Below the pieces are notes generated by a model. That model saw nothing but the letters and a program-made list of their open reading frames with translations. It ran no database searches and was not told the DNA's origin. A stretch of 9,657 nucleotides of DNA from an uncultured Lysobacteraceae bacterium (GTDB taxonomy: Bacteria > Pseudomonadota > Gammaproteobacteria > Xanthomonadales > Xanthomonadaceae). The DNA lies in assembly GCA_946886995.1 (NCBI GenBank), contig CAMPJU010000036.1:1-9657 (forward strand), written 5' to 3'. How positions within the stretch are numbered: position 1 is the first letter of the stretch; each line of letters begins with the position of its first letter. This document shows, piece after piece, positions 6,109-9,657 of the stretch. The position numbers and the translations under genes are program-made.

Positions 6109-6143
6109 CGCAGGCACTTGGGGCGCGCGGGGCGGGGAGAAAC

Positions 6144-7013
6144 ATGCCAGGAGCGGGGAATCTTGCCTGCGTCGGCCTGGGAATGATGCTGGGTGCCCAC
6201 CTCAGCCCTCGTTCGCGCAGTCATATCGAACACGCCGATGTCGTCTTCGCGCTGGTTTCCGATCCGCTCGTGGAACTCTGGCTGGGACAGCTCCGGGCGT
6301 GTGTGCGCAGCCTGCAGCCGTTCTACGGGTCCGGCGACCGCGACGGCAAGCCACGGACCGAAAGCTACCGTGAAATGGTCGAGGCGATGATGGCCGAGGT
6401 GCGCGCGGGGCGGCGCGTCTGCGCGGTGTTCTATGGCCATCCGGGCGTCTTCGCCATGGTTCCCCATCGGGCGATCAGCCAGGCGCGGTCGGAGGGTTTC
6501 CACGCCGTCATGGAGCCGGGCATTTCCGCCGAGGACTGTCTCTACGCCGACCTGGGCATCGACCCTGGCACGTTCGGTTGCCAGCATTTCGAGGCCAGCC
6601 AGTTCATGTTCTATCGCCGCCGGGTCGATCCGTCGGCGCTGCTGGTGTTGTGGCAGGTGGGCATCGCCGGCGACCGGTCGCTGAGCCGGTTCGCGACCGG
6701 CAGCGACCATCGTGGCCTGCTGGTCGACCTGCTGGCGGAGGACTACCCGCTCGACCACGAGGTCATCGCCTACGAGGCTGCGACGCTGCCCATCAGCGAG
6801 CCGCGGATGGAGCGCATGCCCCTGGCCGGGCTCGCGATCGCCGACCTGCGGCTGCAGACGACGCTGGTCGTGCCGCCGGCGCGCGCGATGGAGCGGAACG
6901 ACGCAATGCTCGCGCGGCTCGATGCGTTGGAAAGCCCGGTGCGTCGCCGGGCCGGAAATGGCATGTCACTGAAAGGGGGATCGATCCATGTCGCAAGTCC
7001 TGCAATTCCTTGA
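6144..7013 (+). CDS. sonM: Split-borosin peptide backbone alpha-N-methyltransferase (SonM-like)
   Basis: 289 residues, tetrapyrrole (corrin/porphyrin) methylase fold. It closely resembles SonM of Shewanella, as I recall that sequence: LACVGLGMMLGAHLSPRS at 7-24, HIEHADVVFALV at 27-38, FYGHPGVFAMV at 96-106, ME-PGISAEDCLYADLGID at 123-140, FEASQFMF at 149-156 and PLDHEVIAYEA at 202-212. Y61, R71, Y75 and Y97 match, in spacing to within one residue, the active-site Tyr/Arg set of SonM and OphMA. The family uses SAM to methylate backbone amides of a precursor core; the split type acts on a separate precursor, here encoded next. It lacks siroheme or cobalamin context, which argues against a pathway role in corrin synthesis. 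The ATG at 6144 follows GGGGAGA. The tail beyond about 262 is not recognisable and overlaps the precursor gene by 26 bases. Confidence 0.92.
   Translation: MPGAGNLACVGLGMMLGAHLSPRSRSHIEHADVVFALVSDPLVELWLGQLRACVRSLQPFYGSGDRDGKPRTESYREMVEAMMAEVRAGRRVCAVFYGHPGVFAMVPHRAISQARSEGFHAVMEPGISAEDCLYADLGIDPGTFGCQHFEASQFMFYRRRVDPSALLVLWQVGIAGDRSLSRFATGSDHRGLLVDLLAEDYPLDHEVIAYEAATLPISEPRMERMPLAGLAIADLRLQTTLVVPPARAMERNDAMLARLDALESPVRRRAGNGMSLKGGSIHVASPAIP
6972..6980 (+). promoter_or_regulatory. Strong ribosome binding site of the borosin precursor gene
   Basis: AAAGGGGGA ends 7 bases before the ATG at 6988 and lies inside the 3' coding end of the methyltransferase gene. It is the strongest purine-rich site in this gene run, consistent with a precursor made in excess over its enzyme, and it fixes the start of the precursor. 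Confidence 0.7.
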
Positions 7014-7263
7014 AAGCCTCGGCCGTGACGGCGCGGTCGCGGCACGCGCTGGCCAGGGCTACCTCGCCGCTGTCTCCAGCCTGGACATCGACGAGATGCA
7101 GCGCCAGGCATTGCTCGACCGCGACGCGGGTGCGCTCGCGGACCTGCTCGGCGCACGTCCGGTGATGTTGTGTTCGATCTTCCCGGCCGAGGATCCCCAG
7201 CGCGAAGACGAACAGTCGCCGGACCAGGATCCAGATGACACCCCGCAGGAAGAAGAGCGCTGA
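6988..7263 (+). CDS. sonA: Borosin precursor peptide, SonA-like, with acidic tail
   Basis: 91 residues. Residues 1-55 are helical and match the borosin-binding domain of SonA (related to the LigA subunit fold): FLESLGRDGAVAAR at 7-20, a helix-break at 30-34, then DEMQRQALLDRDAGALADLLG at 35-55, which parallels the SonA stretch with D-E-Q, M-x-G-D and K-L-x-x-L. A hydrophobic strand RPVMLCSIFP at 57-66 follows where SonA has its methylated core (Y-L-V-I-S), so V59-F65 is the likely site of backbone N-methylation. The tail from E68 to R91 is 12 Asp/Glu in 24 residues plus Pro and Gln, and looks disordered. That tail is unlike SonA as I recall it. No protease or macrocyclase gene is seen, so maturation is unknown. 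The role rests on its place beside the SonM-like gene and the domain match. Confidence 0.85.
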   Translation: MSQVLQFLESLGRDGAVAARAGQGYLAAVSSLDIDEMQRQALLDRDAGALADLLGARPVMLCSIFPAEDPQREDEQSPDQDPDDTPQEEER

Positions 7264-7293
7264 TCCGCGCAAGCGGGTGGCCCGGACCTGTCC

Positions 7294-9090
7294 ATGACCC
7301 GAGCCGCCCTCGCGCTGCTGTTGTCCTGCTGGCTGGCCGCCGCCCTGTCGGCCGCGCCGCCTGCCGCCGCGGCGCCGTCGGTCGACGCGCTGCTGGCGCA
7401 GGCGGAGGCCGTCCGCAGTTCCCGGCCGCGGGAGTTCAAGGCGTTGCTCGACCAGCTGGATGCGTCCGTCGGGAAGGCCACGCCACGGCAACGGGAGCAG
7501 TTGGCCTACCTGCGGGCTTTTGCCGCGGCACTGGAGGGACGGCATGAGGTCGCGATCGACTCGGCCGTCGCGCTGTCGCGACGGACCAGCGACGTCGCGA
7601 TGAAGTACCGGGCCGCGACGCTCGCGGTCAACAGCTATGCGATCACGCGGCAGTTCGCGGAAGGGCTGCGGTTGCTCGAGGAGACGTTGCCACTCGCCGC
7701 GGACGTCGAGGACGCCCACGTGCGCATCCACGGGCAGATGGTCGCCGCGCAGATGTACAACCAGATGGGACAATTCGAGATCGGCCTGCGGTACGCCGAC
7801 GAGATCCTGGCGGGAGACATCCCGCCACGCACGGCCTGCTTCGCGGGGCAGCACCGCCTCGAAGCCCTCCAGAACCTCGGGCGAACGCCCCCGGAACCGG
7901 ACGTGGTCGCACTGGTCGGGCTGTGCGACGGGCTCGGGGAGCAGTTGGTCGCGAACCTGGTGCGGCAATCGCTTGCGCGGCAGTACGCGGAAGAAGGACG
8001 CCCGAAGCCGGGCATCGACCTCCTCGAATCGCACCTGGACGAGGTGCGCGCGCTCGGTTACCCCGCCATCATCATCGACTTCCACGCGCTGCTTGCGGAG
8101 TTGCTGCTTCGCGACGGGCAGGTGGAGGCGGCCGTCGCGCATGCCGAGGCAGCCATCGACCAGGAGCCCGGCGCGGCGCTGTCGAGGTCCCTGGTGACTG
8201 CATACAAGGCGTTGTACGAAATCGCGGAGGACCGGGGGGACCCGGTCCGGTCGCTCGAGTACTACCGGATGTACGCGGAGTCGCGCGAGGCCTACCTGGC
8301 GGACGTCAAGGTCCGCGACCTGGCCTACCAGGTCGTGCGCCACGAAGCCGAGCAGCAGAACCAGAAGATCGCCCTGTTGAACCAGCAGAACGAGGTGCTC
8401 AGGCTCCAGCAGCAGGTCGCCACCCAGGCCGCCCAGAATACGCGGCTGCTGATCGCGCTGCTCCTGCTGCTCCTTGCGTCCATCGGCTACTGGGCCTGGC
8501 GCGTCACGCGCCGCCATCATTCGCTGCGGCTGCTCGCCGAGGTCGACTCGCTGACCGGCGTGTCGAACCGGCGCCACTTCCTCCTGCAGGCCGGGCAATG
8601 CCTGGAGCAGGCCGCGCGGAACGGCGAGACGGTATCGCTGGTGATGCTGGACCTGGACCACTTCAAGCAGATCAACGACACGTACGGCCACGTGACCGGC
8701 GACTGGGTGCTGGAACGCGTGGCCGCGGAGTGCCGGGCGCATTGCAGGCGGGTCGACCTCTTCGGCCGGCTGGGTGGCGAGGAGTTCGCGATCCTGCTGC
8801 CCGGTTGCGACGTGCAGGCCGCGGCGCGGGTCGCAGAGCAGTGCCGTGCGCGGATCGCGGGAATGGACACGAAGGGCGCAGGCCATGCGATCCGGCTGGC
8901 GGCCAGCTTCGGCGTGACCGATTCGACCTGGTCCGGCCACGTGCTGAGCCGGCTGCTCTCGCACGCCGACCAGGCGCTGTACCGCGCGAAGCACGGCGGG
9001 CGGAACCTGGTGTGCGTCTATGCGGGCGAGCCGGTGCGGACACGCCCGCCGGTGACGCCGCCCGCCGGCCTCGCATCGCAGACGTCCTGA
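7294..9090 (+). CDS. TPR-membrane diguanylate cyclase (GGEEF)
   Basis: 598 residues. A signal peptide covers about 1-27. TPR-like helices fill about 30-335, a coiled coil lies at 340-384 (QKIALLNQQNEVLRLQQQV at 357-375), and one transmembrane helix at 385-403. The cytoplasmic GGDEF domain follows: VDSLTGVSNRRHFL at 417-430, DLDHFKQIND at 453-462, and GGEEF at 494-498. The I-site RRVD at 485-488 sits five residues before GGEEF. All catalytic features are present, so it should make cyclic di-GMP in answer to a periplasmic signal read by the TPR region. The sensor half is paralogous to the protein at 4330-5565. It starts 30 bases after the precursor stop with a weak ribosome site and ends 6 bases before the transporter, so it is probably co-transcribed with the borosin pair. 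Confidence 0.93.
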   Translation: MTRAALALLLSCWLAAALSAAPPAAAAPSVDALLAQAEAVRSSRPREFKALLDQLDASVGKATPRQREQLAYLRAFAAALEGRHEVAIDSAVALSRRTSDVAMKYRAATLAVNSYAITRQFAEGLRLLEETLPLAADVEDAHVRIHGQMVAAQMYNQMGQFEIGLRYADEILAGDIPPRTACFAGQHRLEALQNLGRTPPEPDVVALVGLCDGLGEQLVANLVRQSLARQYAEEGRPKPGIDLLESHLDEVRALGYPAIIIDFHALLAELLLRDGQVEAAVAHAEAAIDQEPGAALSRSLVTAYKALYEIAEDRGDPVRSLEYYRMYAESREAYLADVKVRDLAYQVVRHEAEQQNQKIALLNQQNEVLRLQQQVATQAAQNTRLLIALLLLLLASIGYWAWRVTRRHHSLRLLAEVDSLTGVSNRRHFLLQAGQCLEQAARNGETVSLVMLDLDHFKQINDTYGHVTGDWVLERVAAECRAHCRRVDLFGRLGGEEFAILLPGCDVQAAARVAEQCRARIAGMDTKGAGHAIRLAASFGVTDSTWSGHVLSRLLSHADQALYRAKHGGRNLVCVYAGEPVRTRPPVTPPAGLASQTS

Positions 9091-9096
9091 CCCGGG

Positions 9097-9657
9097 ATGG
9101 TCGTCGCGCCCGCCAGGAACTCGCCCGCACGCGTGCTGTTCGCCAGCATGATCGGGACCACGATCGAGTTCTTCGACTTCTACATCTACGCGACCGCCGC
9201 AGTGCTGGTCTTCCCCCGGCTGTTCTTCCCGGCCGGCGACCCGACCGCGGCGACGCTGCAGTCGCTGGCCACCTTCGCGCTGGCGTTCTTCGCCCGGCCC
9301 GTGGGCTCCGCCGTATTCGGGCACTTCGGCGACCGGGTCGGGCGGAAGGCGACGCTGGTGGCGGCGCTGCTGACGATGGGCGTGTCGACCGTCGCGATCG
9401 GCCTGCTGCCGACGCATGCGCAGGTCGGCGTGCTGGCGCCGGCCCTGCTGGCGCTCTGCCGGTTCGGCCAGGGACTCGGGCTGGGCGGCGAGTGGGGCGG
9501 GGCGGTGCTGCTGGCCACGGAGAACGCACCGCCCGGGAAACACGCGTGGTACGGCATGTTCCCGCAGCTGGGCGCGCCCGTCGGCTTCCTCCTCGCCACC
9601 GGGGCGTTCATCGTGCTGGATGTAGCGCTCGACGACTCGGCGTTCTTCGCCTGGGGC
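9097..9657 (+). CDS. MFS transporter, metabolite:H+ symporter (MHS) type, 5' part
   Basis: The first 187 residues are present; the gene continues past the window. IEFFDFYIYATAAVLVFP at 23-40 is the first membrane helix typical of the MHS family (ProP, ShiA, KgtP-like). GHFGDRVGRK at 75-84 is the loop 2-3 signature of MFS proteins. RFGQGLGLGGEWGGAVLL at 122-139 covers helix 4, and WYGMFPQLGAPVGFLLATG at 151-169 covers helix 5. MHS members import small metabolites such as proline, betaine, citrate or shikimate with protons; the substrate cannot be told here. The ATG is 6 bases after the cyclase stop with only a GGG upstream, so translation may be coupled. Export of a borosin product by this transporter is possible but would be unusual for the family, which imports. 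Confidence 0.9.
   Translation, partial: MVVAPARNSPARVLFASMIGTTIEFFDFYIYATAAVLVFPRLFFPAGDPTAATLQSLATFALAFFARPVGSAVFGHFGDRVGRKATLVAALLTMGVSTVAIGLLPTHAQVGVLAPALLALCRFGQGLGLGGEWGGAVLLATENAPPGKHAWYGMFPQLGAPVGFLLATGAFIVLDVALDDSAFFAWG

Noticed and set aside
5566..6143. Remnant of a GGDEF domain after the short TPR paralogue
   Set aside because: I looked in all three plus frames for DLDHFK- or GGDEF-like pieces and saw none; the DNA encodes the GNAT instead, so this is not a recent truncation by a stop codon.
6144..7013. Siroheme/cobalamin or diphthamide methylase
   Set aside because: Same fold, but the Y61/R71/Y75/Y97 set and the MEPGISAEDCLYADLGID-type stretch fit borosin enzymes, and there is no cofactor biosynthesis gene nearby.
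6793..9543. 916-codon open frame on the minus strand
   Set aside because: It is antisense to the precursor, the TPR-GGEEF gene and the transporter start, is extremely Arg/Gln/His-rich and has no recognisable domain. Long antisense frames are common in DNA of this base composition.

Overview
The window is GC-rich (I estimate close to 70%) bacterial chromosome, densely coded, with no gene-free stretch over about 160 bases. The protein set fits a gammaproteobacterium of the Xanthomonadaceae (Lysobacter/Luteimonas-like): a YbiI-type zinc-finger protein, an HPF/RaiA-family protein, several GGDEF-type proteins and a tiny stress-type protein. That placement is inference from protein style and base composition. 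I see no tRNA, rRNA, CRISPR array, insertion sequence or phage gene.

Left part (1-4209) is housekeeping and stress-like. It holds, in order: a class I SAM methyltransferase of the protein-lysine methyltransferase type (minus), a small lipoprotein (minus), ybiI (plus), a MASE2-GGDEF diguanylate cyclase (minus), a stand-alone GIY-YIG (T5orf172/Mug113-like) protein (plus), a 103-residue tyrosine-rich small protein (minus), and a 103-residue HPF/RaiA-family protein (minus). The terminator of the tyrosine-rich gene lies inside the 3' end of the opposing GIY-YIG gene. The two small stress-type genes share the decamer TTGACACCGG upstream of their starts.

Right part (4330-9657) is a run of six co-directional plus-strand genes with gaps of 3, 41, -26, 30 and 6 bases, so possibly one operon. 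The centre is a split borosin RiPP pair. One gene is a tetrapyrrole-methylase-fold alpha-N-methyltransferase that closely resembles SonM of Shewanella. The other, overlapping it by 26 bases, encodes a 91-residue SonA-like precursor with a borosin-binding domain, a short hydrophobic putative core and a strongly acidic tail. A GNAT acetyltransferase lies just upstream.

Two paralogous membrane proteins flank this cassette. Both have a signal peptide, TPR-like helical repeats, a coiled coil and one transmembrane helix. The downstream one ends in a complete GGDEF (GGEEF) diguanylate cyclase domain. The upstream one stops just after the membrane helix and has no output domain. An MHS-type MFS transporter starts 6 bases after the cyclase and runs off the window.

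Working model (inference): the methyltransferase modifies backbone amides in the precursor core, the GNAT and transporter may tailor or move a product or substrate, and the paired TPR membrane proteins may sense a periplasmic signal and connect the locus to cyclic di-GMP. The borosin assignment is well supported by the sequence. The links to c-di-GMP, acetylation and transport rest only on gene order.
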